From assembly GCA_001771975.1 (NCBI GenBank), contig MERE01000178.1, positions 1 through 22,781 on the forward strand: a stretch of 22,781 nt of DNA, read 5' to 3'. A program made the position numbers and the translations under genes. Position 1 is the stretch's first letter. Each line of letters begins with the position of its first letter. This document shows positions 7,001-14,610 of this stretch, piece by piece. The notes beneath the pieces are model-generated. The model was not told the DNA's origin. It saw only the letters and a program-made list of their open reading frames with translations, and did no database searches. The DNA is from Betaproteobacteria bacterium RIFCSPLOWO2_02_FULL_68_150 (GTDB lineage: Bacteria; Pseudomonadota; Gammaproteobacteria; Burkholderiales; SG8-39).

Positions 7001-7698
7001 CAGCCGGGCGGCAGGGTCCGCGCGACCACCCAGTTCACCACGCTTGCGGCGCCGTCGCGCTTCAGGGTCGCCGCGATTTCGTCGAGCGTGGCGCCGGTCG
7101 TCATGACGTCATCCAGCAGCGCGATGCGTGCGCCGGCGACTGCGCCCGAGGATTGAAACGCGCCCCGCACATTGGTGGCGCGCTCCGCCCAGGGCAGCTC
7201 GGACTGCGCCGGCGTGTCGCGCACGCGCCGGCAGAGTTCCGGGGCGAGCGCGACGCCCGTCGCGCGTGCCACGTGGCGCGCGATCTCGAGCGCCTGGTTG
7301 TAGCCGCGCTGCCTCAGGCGGTCGCGGGAGATCGGGACCGGCAACACGCAGTCCACGCGCTCCGCGCGCGCGAGGCGCTCGCCAAGCAGTTGCGCCAGCA
7401 GTTCCGCCACCGCCAGCTCGCCGCGAAACTTGAGCGCATGAACCAGGACGTCGGCCGGAAAGCCGTAGGCGAGTGCCGCGATCGTGCCGTCGAAATGCGG
7501 CGGCCGCGCCAGGCAGCGGCCGCAAACGGCGCCCGCCGGGGAGGCGAGCGCGCAGCGCGGACAGCGTTCGCCGTCGAGCCTCGGCAGATCGGCCGCACAG
7601 GCCGCGCACAGCAGGTCCGTCGAGGCATTGCCGTGACACAGGAAACACCTGCCGCCGAAGAACCACTGTCCGATGGTTTTCGCGGCACGGCGGAGCAT
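7000..7698 (-). CDS. comF: ComF/GntX-type phosphoribosyltransferase-like protein
   Basis: A 232-residue member of the ComF family, whose Gram-positive prototype is needed for DNA uptake; the role in betaproteobacteria is less clear. Four CxxC pairs in the N-terminal third (Cys18/21, 31/34, 46/49, 59/62) form a likely double zinc site. The C-terminal half is a type I phosphoribosyltransferase fold with DRLRQRGYNQ (126-135) and the PRPP loop LLDDVMTTGAT (194-204). The ATG at 7698 lacks a ribosome site and lies 8 nt after a minus-strand TATAAG, so it may be leaderless. It is divergent from bioC and translationally coupled to trmL. Confidence 0.9.
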   Translation of the reverse strand: MLRRAAKTIGQWFFGGRCFLCHGNASTDLLCAACAADLPRLDGERCPRCALASPAGAVCGRCLARPPHFDGTIAALAYGFPADVLVHALKFRGELAVAELLAQLLGERLARAERVDCVLPVPISRDRLRQRGYNQALEIARHVARATGVALAPELCRRVRDTPAQSELPWAERATNVRGAFQSSGAVAGARIALLDDVMTTGATLDEIAATLKRDGAASVVNWVVARTLPPG

Positions 7699-7706
7699 GG
7701 CGCCAT

Positions 7707-7714
7707 CTTATACT
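7707..7714. promoter_or_regulatory. Overlapping divergent -10 boxes between comF and bioC
   Basis: The plus strand reads TATACT at 7709-7714, 7 nt before the bioC ATG. The minus strand reads TATAAG at 7712-7707, 8 nt before the comF ATG. Each matches TATAAT at five of six bases. The whole spacer is 23 bp and carries no Shine-Dalgarno sequence for either gene, implying leaderless transcripts from a shared bidirectional promoter. No convincing -35 is seen. Confidence 0.55.
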
Positions 7715-7721
7715 GCGGCGC

Positions 7722-8573
7722 ATGATCGATCGGTCTGCCGCCAGGCGGCATTTCTCGCGCGCGGCCGTGACCTATCCCGGCGCAAGCCGTCTCGAAGCCG
7801 AGATCGGCACGCGCCTGATCGAGCGGCTGGACTACGTGAAATTGGCGCCACAGCGCGTGCTGGATCTGGGCTGCGGCCCGGCGCGCGAGACGCGCGCGCT
7901 GGCGGCACGCTACGCGGCGGCGCAGTTGGTGCTGCTCGATTTTGCGCTGCCGATGCTGCGCGACGCGCGACCCGCCCGCGGCCTGCTGCAACGCCTTGGC
8001 GGAGGGCGCGCACCGCTCGCTGTCTGCGGCGATTTCGAGCAGCTGCCGTTCGCCGGCGCAAGCTTGGGGCTGGTGTATTCGAACATGGCGCTGCATTGGG
8101 CGCGGCAGCCCCTCGTGGCGTTGCGGGAGCTGCATCGCGTGCTCGCGGTCGGCGGGCTGCTGAGCTTCAGCACGCTTGGGCCGGATACGCTCAAGGAGTT
8201 GCGCGCAGCGGCCGGTGCTTCGCGCGTGCACGCGTTTCACGACATGCACGACGTGGGCGACATGCTGCTCGCCGCCGGCTTCGCCGCGCCGGTGATGGAC
8301 ATGGAGACGGTGAGCCTGCTGTACGCCGATGCACGCGCGTTGCTGGCCGACCTGCGAGCGAGCGGACAGACCTGCGCCCTCGAATCGCGCCGCCGCAGCC
8401 TCTCGGGCAAGGCCTTCGCAGCAGCTCTGCGCGCCGGACTCGAGCGCCAGCAGCAGCCGAGTGGTCTGGCGGTGACTTTCGAGGTGGTCTACGGGCACGC
8501 CTGGAAGGCGGCGCCGGCACGCACACCGGACGGTCACGCCGTGGTGCAGTTCCGGCGCGGCGCCGCCCCGTGA
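7722..8573 (+). CDS. bioC: Malonyl-ACP O-methyltransferase (biotin synthesis)
   Basis: S-adenosylmethionine-dependent methyltransferase that caps malonyl-ACP so that fatty acid synthesis can make the pimeloyl chain of biotin. The 283-residue protein has the BioC N-terminus (RRHFSRAAVTY), motif I VLDLGCGPARET (46-57), the acidic post-I VLLDFALPML and the SNMALHWARQPLVALRELHR segment characteristic of BioC. The late FHDMHDVGDMLLAAGF motif also fits. The ATG at 7722 is seven bases past a TATACT box. No other bio genes are in the window. A general class I methyltransferase is possible but less likely. Confidence 0.9.
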   Translation: MIDRSAARRHFSRAAVTYPGASRLEAEIGTRLIERLDYVKLAPQRVLDLGCGPARETRALAARYAAAQLVLLDFALPMLRDARPARGLLQRLGGGRAPLAVCGDFEQLPFAGASLGLVYSNMALHWARQPLVALRELHRVLAVGGLLSFSTLGPDTLKELRAAAGASRVHAFHDMHDVGDMLLAAGFAAPVMDMETVSLLYADARALLADLRASGQTCALESRRRSLSGKAFAAALRAGLERQQQPSGLAVTFEVVYGHAWKAAPARTPDGHAVVQFRRGAAP

Positions 8574-8732
8574 TCGCTCCCTGTTGACATCGGCGAATTC
8601 GAGAACGGTTATCAGCCAATTTTGTTGAGCTAAGCCCTTGACTGTGGTACTTTTGCGCGCTCAAAAAAGCGGCCCCTTGCCGCGGCAGCGCAGTGGTCCT
8701 GCAGCAACCAACTGAACCGGGAAGGGACAACG
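8574..8732 (+). promoter_or_regulatory. Upstream region of the first cytochrome oxidase operon
   Basis: This 159-bp gap is less GC-rich than its flanks and must hold the operon promoter. TTGACA (8584-8589) and TTGACT (8638-8643) are good -35 candidates, but neither has a strong -10 at 16-18 bp. An AAGGGA ribosome site precedes the coxB ATG. A TGGTAC-TTTTGC string resembles a sigma-54 site only loosely, with wrong spacing. No regulator site is identified. Confidence 0.3.
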
Positions 8733-9869
8733 ATGGCAAGCAGCTCGGCACGCAGGACCGCAGCGTGGGCGCTCGGCATTCTCGGCGCGGCGTTCTCCGG
8801 TCTCGCGCTGGGACTGGAATGGAACCTGCAGCCGGCGGTGACGCGCATTGCGGCCGACATCCACGACGTGCACACCTACGTGATGGTGCTCGTCAGCGTG
8901 ATCTTCGCCGGCGTGTTCGGCGTCATGTTCTATTCGGTGTTCGCGCACCGCAAGGACAAGGGCCACCAGGCGGCGCAATGGCATGAAAACACGACGGTCG
9001 AGGTGCTGTGGACTGCGATCCCGCTCGTCATCCTGGTGGTCATCGCGTGGCCGGTGACCAAGGTAGTGGTGGCGCAGAAGGACACTTCGAACCCCGACCT
9101 GACCATCAAGGTCACCGGATACCAGTGGAAATGGGGCTACGACTACATCAAGGGCGAAGGCGAGGGCATCAGCTTTATCTCGGCGCTCGCGACACCGCGC
9201 GACCAGATCGAGGGCCGCGCGCCCAAGGGCGAGCATTACCTGCTCGAAGTCGACCACGAGATGGTCGTTCCTGTCGGCAAGAAGGTGCGCGTGCTCACCA
9301 CGGCGGCGGACGTGATTCACTCGTGGTGGATTCCGGCGTTCGGCGTCAAGCAGGACGCGATGCCCGGATTCATCCGCGATCTGCACTTCAGGGCCGAAAA
9401 GGCGGGTGTCTACCGCGGCCAGTGTGTCGAGCTCTGTGGCAAGGAGCATGGCTTCATGCCGATCGTGGTGCGCGTGGTGAGCCAGGACGAATATTCCAAA
9501 TGGGTCGGCGAGCACAAGAAGGCGCTCGCGGCCGCGGCCGACGACCCCGCCAGGACCTGGACGCTCGACGAGCTGAAGCGCCGCGGCGAGCAGGTCTACG
9601 CCGCCAACTGCGTCGCCTGTCACCAGGCGAGCGGCAAAGGCACGCCGCCCGTGTTTCCGGCGCTCGACGGCTCGCCGGTGGTGAACGGGCCGAGGCAGGC
9701 GCAGATCGATATCGTGCTGAACGGCAAGCCCAACACGCCGATGGCCGCCTTTGGCGGGCAGCTGAACGACGTCGAACTCGCGGCGGTGATCACGTTCACC
9801 CGCAACAACTGGGGCAACCGGATCGGCGATCAGGTCCTGCCCGCCGAAGTGAAGGCGCTGCGCAAGTGA
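8733..9869 (+). CDS. coxB: Cytochrome c oxidase subunit II with fused cytochrome c (caa3-type)
   Basis: Receives electrons from cytochrome c at the CuA centre and passes them to subunit I. The 378-residue protein has an N-terminal signal-like helix, two membrane helices (about 46-70 and 92-113) and a cupredoxin domain. CuA ligands are His196 (DVIHSWW), Cys231, Glu233, Cys235, His239 and Met242 (GQCVELCGKEHGFM). A C-terminal cytochrome c domain carries CVACH (293-297) and the probable axial Met337 in NTPMAAF. The motif GYQWKWGY supplies the aromatic patch for electron entry. The ATG is preceded by AAGGGA. It heads the operon continuing with ctaD. Confidence 0.97.
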   Translation: MASSSARRTAAWALGILGAAFSGLALGLEWNLQPAVTRIAADIHDVHTYVMVLVSVIFAGVFGVMFYSVFAHRKDKGHQAAQWHENTTVEVLWTAIPLVILVVIAWPVTKVVVAQKDTSNPDLTIKVTGYQWKWGYDYIKGEGEGISFISALATPRDQIEGRAPKGEHYLLEVDHEMVVPVGKKVRVLTTAADVIHSWWIPAFGVKQDAMPGFIRDLHFRAEKAGVYRGQCVELCGKEHGFMPIVVRVVSQDEYSKWVGEHKKALAAAADDPARTWTLDELKRRGEQVYAANCVACHQASGKGTPPVFPALDGSPVVNGPRQAQIDIVLNGKPNTPMAAFGGQLNDVELAAVITFTRNNWGNRIGDQVLPAEVKALRK

Positions 9870-9894
9870 CGGCGCAAGGTTTCCGGAGAATCCA

Positions 9895-11478
9895 ATGAGC
9901 GCAGTACTGGACACGCACGGCCACGCCGACCACGGGTATCACCCGGGCGGAATCATGCGCTGGATCACCACCACCAACCACAAGGACATCGGCACGCTCT
10001 ACCTGTGGTTCAGTTTCATCATGTTCATGGTCGGCGGGGTGATGGCGCTGGTGATCCGCCTGGAGCTGTTCTCGCCCGGCCTGCAGTGGGTGGATCCGGA
10101 CTTCTTCAACCAGATGACCACGATGCACGGGCTGATCATGGTGTTCGGCGCGATCATGCCGGCGTTCGTCGGCTTCGCCAACTGGCTGATCCCGATGATG
10201 ATCGGCGCGCCCGACATGGCGTTCGCGCGCATGAACAACTGGTCGTTCTGGATCCTGCCGTTCGCCGCGGCGCTGCTGGTGATTTCGTTCTTCACGCCCG
10301 GCGGCGCGCCCGGCGTGGGCTGGACGATGTATGCGCCGCTCACCGTGCAGATGGGCATGGGCATGGACCTGACGATCTTTGCGGTGCACCTGCTCGGCAT
10401 GAGTTCGATCATGGGCTCGATCAACATCATCACCACGATCCTCAACTTGCGCGCCCCCGGCATGGGGCTGATGCGCATGCCGCTGTTTTGCTGGACCTGG
10501 CTGATCACGGCGTACCTGCTGGTGGCGACCATGCCGGTGCTCGCCGGCGCGGTCACCATGACGCTCACCGACCGGCATTTCGGCACCACCTTCTTCAACG
10601 CCGCCGGCGGCGGCGACCCGGTGCTGTACCAGCATATTTTCTGGTTCTTCGGCCATCCCGAGGTCTACATCATCGCGCTGCCCGCGTTCGGTGTGGTCTC
10701 GCAGGTGATTCCGGCGTTTGCCAGAAAGCCCCTGTTCGGCTACGCCTCGATGGTATCCGCCACCGCGGGAATCGCGATCCTGTCGTTCATCGTCTGGGCG
10801 CATCACATGTACACGGTCGGGATGCCGGTCGCCGGGCAGCTGTTCTTCATGTATGCCACGGCCCTGATCGCGGTGCCGACCGGCGTCAAGGTGTTCAACT
10901 GGGTGGCCACCATGTGGAAGGGGTCGCTCTCGTTCGAGACGCCGATGCTGTTTGCCGTCGGCTTCCTGTTCCTGTTCACGCTGGGCGGCTTCACCGGGCT
11001 GGTGCTGTCGCTCGCCGCGGTCGACATCCAGTTGCACGACACCTACTACGTCGTGGCGCACTTTCATTACGTGATGGCGATCGGCGCCGTGTTCGCGGGC
11101 TACGCCGGCGTGTACTTCTGGCTGCCGAAGTGGACCGGCCGCATGTACGACGAGGCCCTCGGCAAGTGGCATTTCTGGCTTTCGGTGATCTTCATCAATA
11201 TCACCTTCTTCGTGCAGCATTTCGCCGGGCTGGCCGGCATGCCGCGCCGCATTCCGGACTACCCGATGATGTTCGAGGTGTGGAACAAGATCTCCTCGGT
11301 CGGCGCCTTCGGCTTCGGCATCTCGCAGCTGCTGTTCCTGTACATCATCGTCAGCGCGATCCGCAGCGGCGAGAAAGCGCCCGACAAGCCCTGGGAAGGG
11401 GCCGACTCGCTCGAGTGGACGCATTTGCCGACGCCGGCGCCGCGCCATTCGTTCCACACGCCGCCGGTGCTGAAGTAG
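9895..11478 (+). CDS. ctaD: Cytochrome c oxidase subunit I (A1-type haem-copper oxidase)
   Basis: Catalytic, proton-pumping subunit with low-spin haem a and the haem a3-CuB oxygen-reducing centre; 527 residues and twelve membrane helices. Ligands are visible: His78 and His391 (haem a), His389 (haem a3), and His254, His303 and His304 (CuB), with the cross-linked Tyr258 in GHPEVY. The D-channel residues Asn96, Asp107 and Asn114, the terminal Glu256 and K-channel Lys332 are all present, placing it in the A1 group. A GGAGA ribosome site precedes the ATG, 25 bp after coxB. Confidence 0.98.
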   Translation: MSAVLDTHGHADHGYHPGGIMRWITTTNHKDIGTLYLWFSFIMFMVGGVMALVIRLELFSPGLQWVDPDFFNQMTTMHGLIMVFGAIMPAFVGFANWLIPMMIGAPDMAFARMNNWSFWILPFAAALLVISFFTPGGAPGVGWTMYAPLTVQMGMGMDLTIFAVHLLGMSSIMGSINIITTILNLRAPGMGLMRMPLFCWTWLITAYLLVATMPVLAGAVTMTLTDRHFGTTFFNAAGGGDPVLYQHIFWFFGHPEVYIIALPAFGVVSQVIPAFARKPLFGYASMVSATAGIAILSFIVWAHHMYTVGMPVAGQLFFMYATALIAVPTGVKVFNWVATMWKGSLSFETPMLFAVGFLFLFTLGGFTGLVLSLAAVDIQLHDTYYVVAHFHYVMAIGAVFAGYAGVYFWLPKWTGRMYDEALGKWHFWLSVIFINITFFVQHFAGLAGMPRRIPDYPMMFEVWNKISSVGAFGFGISQLLFLYIIVSAIRSGEKAPDKPWEGADSLEWTHLPTPAPRHSFHTPPVLK

Positions 11479-11503
11479 GCGCACGGCCGGATCCCGCACC
11501 CGA

Positions 11504-11599
11504 ATGAACCGCAATCTGAAAACCGCGCTGGTGCTGGCGTCGATCGCGCTCACCACCTTTGCCGGCATCATCGCCAAGTACTGGATGCTCAATGGCTGA
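11504..11599 (+). CDS. Cytochrome oxidase small assembly protein (31 aa)
   Basis: A very short single-helix protein: after MNRNLKTA comes a hydrophobic stretch (about 8-24) and the ending KYWMLNG. Such tiny proteins are annotated between ctaD and ctaG in many betaproteobacteria as cytochrome oxidase small assembly protein; their exact action is unclear. It overlaps the ctaG start by eight bases in another frame, suggesting coupling. Confidence 0.75.
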   Translation: MNRNLKTALVLASIALTTFAGIIAKYWMLNG

Positions 11600-12149
11600 G
11601 GCGGCGCACCCGGCCGCCGAACGCGCCCGCGACAACCGGCGAGTGCTGACGCGCTTGTCGGTGGTGGCGGCGCTGATGTTCGGCTTCGGTTTCGCGCTGG
11701 TGCCGTTCTACGAAAAGGTCTGCCTCGCGCTGGGGGTCAATTCGCTGGTCGAGCGCTCTGAGCAGGCCGCGAACACCCAGGTCGACACCTCGCGCAGCGT
11801 GACTATCGAACTCGACGCCAACGCGCACCAGTTGCCCTGGCGCTTCCGGCCGCTGACCAGGCACCTTTCGGTGCACCCCGGGGAACTGGTGCACGTCGAA
11901 TACGAGATCGCCAATGTGCGCAGCGCCGCGGTCACGGGCCACGCCGTGCCGAGCTACGGTCCGGCCCTGGCAGGGCAGTATTTCCGCAAGCTCGAGTGCT
12001 TCTGCTTCAAGCCGCAGACCCTGGCGGCGGGCGAGACGCGCACCATGCCGGTGACCTTTCTGATCGACCCGGCGCTGCCGCGCGAGGTGCACACGATCAC
12101 GCTTTCGTATACCTTCTTCGAGGTCGCCGGTCTCGGCGGCAAGAGCTGA
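11592..12149 (+). CDS. ctaG: Cytochrome c oxidase copper-assembly protein CtaG (Cox11)
   Basis: Delivers copper to the CuB site of subunit I. The 185-residue protein has one N-terminal membrane helix (about 21-40) with the conserved FYEKVC (Cys44), and a periplasmic immunoglobulin-like domain. The copper-binding Cys136-Phe-Cys138 lies in LECFCFK. The late LSYTFFEV strand is typical. Compared with the usual AVPS-x-TP-x-A-x-YF segment it reads AVPSYGPALAGQYF, a mild variation. The ATG at 11592 lies inside the end of the small preceding ORF, and the stop overlaps the DUF2970 start (TGATG). Confidence 0.95.
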   Translation: MAEAAHPAAERARDNRRVLTRLSVVAALMFGFGFALVPFYEKVCLALGVNSLVERSEQAANTQVDTSRSVTIELDANAHQLPWRFRPLTRHLSVHPGELVHVEYEIANVRSAAVTGHAVPSYGPALAGQYFRKLECFCFKPQTLAAGETRTMPVTFLIDPALPREVHTITLSYTFFEVAGLGGKS

Positions 12150-12349
12150 TGGAGAGCAGCTTGCGACAGGCGCCGTGGCTCGAGGTGGCGAAGACGGTGG
12201 TGGCCGCGCTTCTCGGCGTGCGCCGGCGCGCCGACCACGAGAAATCGAGCGTGCGCATCAAGCCGCTGCACGTGATCATCGCCGGGCTCATTGCCGCGGC
12301 GCTGTTCGTATTGACGCTCATCGCGGTGGTGCGCGTGGTGCTGGGCTGA
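12149..12349 (+). CDS. DUF2970 small membrane protein
   Basis: A 66-residue protein with a Lys/Arg-rich middle and a C-terminal membrane helix (about 42-64). Proteins of this family sit between ctaG and ctaE in betaproteobacterial oxidase operons; no function is established. The ATG overlaps the ctaG stop by one base. An assembly or stability role is only inferred from position. Confidence 0.85.
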   Translation: MESSLRQAPWLEVAKTVVAALLGVRRRADHEKSSVRIKPLHVIIAGLIAAALFVLTLIAVVRVVLG

Positions 12350-12384
12350 GCAGGCAACACTGGGATAAACGCAGGGAGAAAACA

Positions 12385-13254
12385 ATGACACAAGGCGGAT
12401 CACCAGCGATGCGGCAGGAACACTATTACGTGCCGCAGCCGATGCCGTGGCCGATCATGGGCTCGACGGCGCTGTTCCTGATGATTCTGGGCGGCGTCTT
12501 CGTGATGAACGGCGCGAGCGCCGGCTGGATATCGCTCGCGCTCGGCGTCGTGGTCCTGCTGTACATGCTGTTGCGCTGGTTCGGCGACGTGATCCGCGAG
12601 TCCGAAGGCGGCAAGTACGGCAGCTGGGAGGACGTGTCATTCCGCTGGGGAATGAGCTGGTTCATCTTTTCCGAGGTGATGTTCTTCGCCGGGTTCTTCG
12701 GTGCGCTATTCTGGGCGCGCGCCATGTCGGTGCCCGATCTTTCCAGCCTCCTGCATCAGGAAATGCTGTGGCCGGGCTTCAAGGGGCTCTGGCCCTCGGC
12801 CGGACCGGGCTTCGCCGAAGAGTTCACGCCGATGGGCGCGTTGGGCATCCCTGCGATCAACACGCTGCTGTTGCTGAGCTCCGGCGTGACCCTCACCTAT
12901 GCGCACTGGGGCCTGGTCAACAACCAGCGCGGCAAGCTCAACCTGTTCCTGTTCCTCACCATCGTGCTGGGCGCGATCTTCCTCGGCCTCCAGATCTACG
13001 AATACGCGCACGCCTATTCGGCGCTCAACCTCAAGCTCTCGACCGGGGTGTACGGCTCGACCTTCTTCATGCTGACCGGCTTCCACGGCTTTCATGTGAC
13101 CCTGGGCGCGATCATGCTGACGGTGATCCTGTTTCGTTGCCTTGCGGGGCACTTCAAGTCCGACCACCATTTCGCGTTCGAGGCGGTGGCCTGGTACTGG
13201 CACTTCGTCGACGTGGTGTGGCTGCTGCTGTTCATCGTGGTGTACTGGCTGTAA
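12385..13254 (+). CDS. ctaE: Cytochrome c oxidase subunit III
   Basis: Seven-helix core subunit (289 residues) that stabilises subunit I and supports proton uptake. The pattern is canonical: HYYVPQPMPWPIMGS at the start, FRWGMSWFIFSEVMFFAGFF, GSTFFMLTGFHGFHVTLGA, and AWYWHFVDVVWLLLFIVVYW at the end. It also has the large loop after helix III found in proteobacterial and mitochondrial forms. The ATG follows AGGGAG at good distance. It closes the first oxidase operon and converges with the DUF2909 gene 27 bp on. Confidence 0.97.
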   Translation: MTQGGSPAMRQEHYYVPQPMPWPIMGSTALFLMILGGVFVMNGASAGWISLALGVVVLLYMLLRWFGDVIRESEGGKYGSWEDVSFRWGMSWFIFSEVMFFAGFFGALFWARAMSVPDLSSLLHQEMLWPGFKGLWPSAGPGFAEEFTPMGALGIPAINTLLLLSSGVTLTYAHWGLVNNQRGKLNLFLFLTIVLGAIFLGLQIYEYAHAYSALNLKLSTGVYGSTFFMLTGFHGFHVTLGAIMLTVILFRCLAGHFKSDHHFAFEAVAWYWHFVDVVWLLLFIVVYWL

Positions 13255-13281
13255 CTACGCGCAACCGCCTTTTCTTTCGGC

Positions 13282-13476
13282 TCAGAGCTTTCCCGGTATG
13301 AGGCCGAAATAGTAGCCGGCCGTGAGGAACAGGAACAGCGTGATCGACAGCGCGACACGCACCGCCAGCGCCTTCACGGCGCGCTTCGAGCCGCTGCGGT
13401 CGCGGAAAGCGAACACCAGCGCGCAAGCCAGGCTCGCGAGAATCAGGGCGATCAGGACGTAGACGACGACGCGCAC
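13282..13476 (-). CDS. DUF2909 twin-transmembrane protein
   Basis: A 64-residue protein with two membrane helices (about 3-24 and 40-60) joined by a basic loop (RDRSGSKRAVK). This family is regularly encoded on the opposite strand just after ctaE in betaproteobacteria, in front of SURF1. Its role is unknown, presumably in oxidase biogenesis. The start is GTG at 13476. A minus-strand TACACT at 13511-13506 is a possible -10. The usual SURF1 neighbour is displaced here by about 7.3 kb. Confidence 0.88.
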   Translation of the reverse strand: MRVVVYVLIALILASLACALVFAFRDRSGSKRAVKALAVRVALSITLFLFLTAGYYFGLIPGKL

Positions 13477-13633
13477 GCGCCGGGTGCTGTGGCCAGTGAC
13501 CGGCCAGTGTAGCCGATGCCGCCGCTGCGCAGTTCGACCCGCGCCCGGCGCACTCGCTGCCGGGCCTTGACTTCCGATCGCGGCGGGTCGAGACTGAAAC
13601 CGTCCGGCGATTCAACGCTGGCAGGGAGCTCGC

Positions 13634-14146
13634 ATGAAAAGGCGCCTGTACTTCGTACTGCCGGATCTCGGCAGCGCCATCCGGACGGCCAACGATCTGC
13701 TGCTCGCGCGCGTCGAGGACCGGTATATGCATTTCCTGGCGAAGCGCGGCATGTCGCTCGGCGAACTGCACGAAGCGAATTACTTCCAGAAATCGGACCT
13801 GCGACACAGCATGCAAGTCGGCTTCATTCTCGGCGGCTGCGCCGGTTTCCTGGTCGGCATCTACATCTACATGACACCACCCGAGGGCACGAATCTGCAA
13901 CTCGTCACCATCCTGATCGCGACCGTGGTCGGCGCCGTGTTCGGCGCCTGGGCGGCGAGCATGATCGGCATTTCCACGCCGAATACCGCACTCAAGCGCT
14001 TCGAGGCCGAGATCGGGGAGGGGCGCGTGCTGCTGATGGTCGATGTGCCCAAGGGCAGGGTCGAGGAAATCCAGGAATTGGTGCATCGCAGCCACCCGGA
14101 AGCGAGCGACCACGGCCTGGAACCGACGATGCCCGCGTTTCCCTAG
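13634..14146 (+). CDS. DUF1269-family membrane protein
   Basis: A 170-residue protein with a soluble N-terminal part (about 1-58), two membrane helices (about 62-80 and 88-112) containing Gly-rich packing faces, and a C-terminal domain with VLLMVDVPKGRVEEIQELV. It closely follows the DUF1269 pattern known from betaproteobacteria; the helical Gly zipper resembles stress-related membrane proteins, but the function is unknown. The ATG has a good AGGGAG ribosome site. A TTGACT at 13567 could be a -35, with a poor -10. It is GC-rich like the host genes and lies just left of the ctaB relic. Confidence 0.8.
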   Translation: MKRRLYFVLPDLGSAIRTANDLLLARVEDRYMHFLAKRGMSLGELHEANYFQKSDLRHSMQVGFILGGCAGFLVGIYIYMTPPEGTNLQLVTILIATVVGAVFGAWAASMIGISTPNTALKRFEAEIGEGRVLLMVDVPKGRVEEIQELVHRSHPEASDHGLEPTMPAFP

Positions 14147-14189
14147 CACGTTCGCTGCGACCCCGCCGCGTCGGCGACCCGTCGCAGCC

Positions 14190-14520
14190 ATGCCGGTTCG
14201 GTTACCCCCGAGTCATAGCATCGCGCAGCCCGCCCCCTGATTCGCAGGATGCGGGCGTTCTACGCGCTGACCAAGCGGGTGGTGTCGTTGATCGTCTTCA
14301 CTGCGGTGATATCGGCATGGGCGCCGGGCACCCTGCCGCCCGTGCTCGGCTGGGCGGCGGTGACGGGCGGGTGACGACCGAGGCGCTGCTGCTGTTCCTG
14401 ATCATCGGCGCCCGGACGCCGCCGCTACAGCGACCGCCTCGCCCAGCGCGCTTTCCGTCATTCGATTGACTGTCTGCCGCTACCATTCGCAGCGCGACTG
14501 GTCAACCACTACCTGGTGCA
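14190..14520 (+). pseudogene. ctaB: Decayed, internally deleted copy of ctaB (haem O synthase)
   Basis: The stretch aligns in order with the intact ctaB at 22115 onwards. ATG at 14190 to about 14235 matches the N-terminus (MPVRLPPSHSIAQPAP against MTTYTPASARSLAQRLAP, ending in a stop). 14250-14310 matches YALTKPRVVSLIVFTAVI with one codon lost. 14321-14425 matches the later PPVLGWAAATG and LLFLII-AWTPP region, with frameshifts. From 14426, YSDRLAQRAFRHSI and LVNHYL resemble the extreme CtaB C-terminus. About 345 bp are missing between the second and third blocks, and more before the fourth. With stops, frameshifts and these deletions it cannot make an enzyme. It occupies most of the 464-bp gap between DUF1269 and the second oxidase; nothing else is seen there except the AT-rich stretch noted separately. 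Confidence 0.85.
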
Positions 14521-14523
14521 TGA

Positions 14524-14550
14524 ATTTGTTAATATTATTCTTGGATAAGC
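14524..14550 (+). promoter_or_regulatory. AT-rich stretch, candidate promoter of the second oxidase operon
   Basis: Right after the GC-rich ctaB relic the sequence turns AT-rich, with TTGTTA (14526-14531) and TATTAT (14533-14538, five of six matches to a -10). These two are too close to pair, and no -35 is found 17 bp before TATTAT. It is the only promoter-like DNA before the operon, about 70-85 bp ahead of the subunit II start. Weak evidence. Confidence 0.3.
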
Positions 14551-14610
14551 TTTGTGCAGTGCTTCACCCGTGCTCGCTAACAGGGTTGCGCTTGGGAGTT
14601 GACTCCGTCT

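Noticed and set aside
8643..8660. Possible sigma-54 promoter before coxB
   Set aside because: TGGTAC and TTTTGC are present, but GG and GC are 7 bp apart rather than 10.
9796..11592. 598-codon minus-strand open frame opposite ctaD
   Set aside because: Composition dominated by His/Arg/Asp, the mirror of a membrane protein gene in GC-rich DNA; no domain recognised.
13491..13509. Direct repeat GGCCAGTG twice with an 11-bp period, containing a small inverted repeat
   Set aside because: Short, common in GC-rich DNA, and not tied to a regulator; could be an operator for DUF2909 but unsupported.
14599..14610. TTG start for CoxM
   Set aside because: It directly abuts the GGGAG ribosome site; the ATG at 14611 gives workable spacing and a normal membrane-helix N-terminus.
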